A stretch of DNA of 5,357 bases from assembly GCA_938091475.1 (NCBI GenBank), contig CALLJI010000184.1:1-5357 (forward strand), in the 5' to 3' direction. The first letter of the stretch is position 1; every line of letters begins with the position of its first letter. The notes beneath the pieces are model-generated. The model was not told where the DNA came from and did not search any database. It worked only from the letters and a program-made list of their open reading frames with translations. Made by a program: the position numbers and the translations under genes. The DNA comes from an uncultured Caldimicrobium sp. Its GTDB lineage: Bacteria; Desulfobacterota; Thermodesulfobacteria; Thermodesulfobacteriales; Thermodesulfobacteriaceae. Of this stretch, positions 4,853-5,357 are shown piece after piece.

Positions 4853-4868
4853 AAAAGAACTATAAAGA

Positions 4869-4941
4869 GCCCCCATCGTCTAGTGGCCTAGGATACTGGC
4901 CTCTCACGCCAGAGACACGGGTTCGAATCCCGTTGGGGGCG
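4869..4941 (+). tRNA. tRNA-Glu (anticodon CTC)
   Basis: All four arms can be drawn. The acceptor stem GCCCCCA (4869-4875) pairs with TGGGGGC (4934-4940), with G4941 as discriminator. The D arm is GTCTAGTGGCCTAGGAT. The anticodon stem CTGGC/GCCAG surrounds the loop CTCTCAC, giving anticodon CTC. The T arm is ACGGG-TTCGAAT-CCCGT. The 73-nt length without CCA is normal; the 3' CCA is not encoded (GTAAAT follows), so it must be added by CCA nucleotidyltransferase. It reads GAG codons and also supplies glutamyl-tRNA for tetrapyrrole synthesis where that route is used. No clear terminator follows. Confidence 0.96.
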
Positions 4942-5070
4942 TAAATATAAAAGACATTGTCAAATTAGAACTTGAGATAAAGCAAATTCAATTTCTCTAT
5001 TGTCAGAGTTTAATAGGGTTTTATAGTTATTTACAGGCTCACCAAACATACTGCACGCAGCACATAAAAA
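4942..5070. other. Spacer after the tRNA with no recognised feature
   Basis: AT-rich sequence without a credible coding frame. Only very short inverted pairs such as GACA-T-TGTC were seen, and no T-run terminator close to the tRNA end. Confidence 0.4.
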
Positions 5071-5205
5071 GGGGCCTTGGCCCTCTACTATTTAAACCTT
5101 TAAACTCATTGGGCGCAGCTTGCAGTGCCCAAATGAATAATCTTCGCAGGCTAAAGCCTGCTTCTACCATTTTTTATTGGGTAGGGAAGATTCACGAATC
5201 GCCCC
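5071..5205. repeat. Second cluster of REP-like palindromes (right cluster)
   Basis: Palindromes of the same style as the left cluster: GGGCC-TT-GGCCC (5072-5083), an imperfect GGGCGCAGCTTGCAGTGCCC (5111-5130), GCAGGCT-AA-AGCCTGC (5146-5161) and GTAGGGAAGATTCACGAATC followed by GCCCC (5181-5205). The last has lost the GGGGC arm that would match GCCCC, as if decaying; the third has the same core as 4412-4423 with the loop inverted (GGCTAAAGCC and GGCTTTAGCC). An open frame across 5109-5327 is produced by these palindromes and is not taken as a gene. Confidence 0.62.
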
Positions 5206-5311
5206 AATTCATTGGTTACAACATGTCATGCCCTACAAAATACAAAAATTATCCCTTTAGGGTGAGCATTCCTGTCAAATTATTCAATATTAGAAAGCAA
5301 AGAGAAGAACG

Positions 5312-5341
5312 AGACCATTTAAAGTAGTAATAAAGTGTGAC
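5312..5341. repeat. Diverged copy of the IS end-type repeat near the right edge
   Basis: The unit starting GAGACCATTTAAAGTAGTAA matches the 4781 repeat at about 17 of 23 bases. It is followed by TGTGAC (5336-5341), the beginning of a second unit. The junction TAGTAATAAAGTGTGAC resembles the tandem junction at 4770-4786 (TAGTAATTAACTGTGAC, 15 of 17). The rest of the second unit is not recognisable. Between 5206 and 5311 I see nothing identifiable. Confidence 0.4.
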
Positions 5342-5357
5342 TTGACCTTAGGAATAA

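Noticed and set aside
5072..5095. Rho-independent terminator for the tRNA gene
   Set aside because: The stem has only a 2-nt loop, or a short stem with a tetraloop, and no T-run; it lies 130 nt after the tRNA and fits the palindrome cluster better.
5109..5327. 72-codon plus-strand frame
   Set aside because: It crosses palindromic repeats, has no ribosome-binding site and shows no recognisable domain.

Overview
The window is a low-GC bacterial segment. No taxonomic marker settles the organism. An NtrC-type sigma-54 regulator, a TauE/SafE-type permease, a classical 89-residue S15 and a tRNA gene without an encoded CCA suit a Gram-negative anaerobe of the Nitrospirota/Thermodesulfobacteriota type, but this is inference.

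Left third (1-2681): a divergent regulatory unit. On the minus strand a putative sigma-54 promoter (647-661) precedes a 44-residue small protein (472-606), a frameshifted second copy of the same small-protein type (367-467), and the 5' part of a TauE/SafE-like permease running off the window (1-280). On the plus strand lie a histidine-kinase stub (1119-1304) and an intact NtrC-family sigma-54 activator (1329-2681). Two copies of a 17-bp palindromic element (725-741 and 992-1008, opposite orientations) sit where activator sites would be expected. The kinase stub has Tyr where the H-box His should be and has no ATPase domain, and the activator's receiver has Glu at the phosphoacceptor Asp position. 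Both ends of the phosphorelay therefore appear lost together, which suggests a regulator freed from phosphorylation. Its likely target is the small-protein/permease operon.

Middle (2682-4390): a short convergent gap with one hairpin, then on the minus strand rpsO (ribosomal protein S15) followed closely by an MFS transporter. The rpsO leader carries a candidate promoter and a hairpin.

Right third (4391-5357): no intact protein gene. It holds a tRNA-Glu(CTC) gene with a good promoter, two clusters of short GC-rich palindromes (REP-like) on either side of it, and a 237-bp internally deleted insertion-sequence remnant. The remnant has end-type repeats, the first 37 codons of a probable HTH transposase, and a hairpin that would bury that gene's ribosome-binding site. 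A diverged copy of the end-type repeat lies near the right edge.
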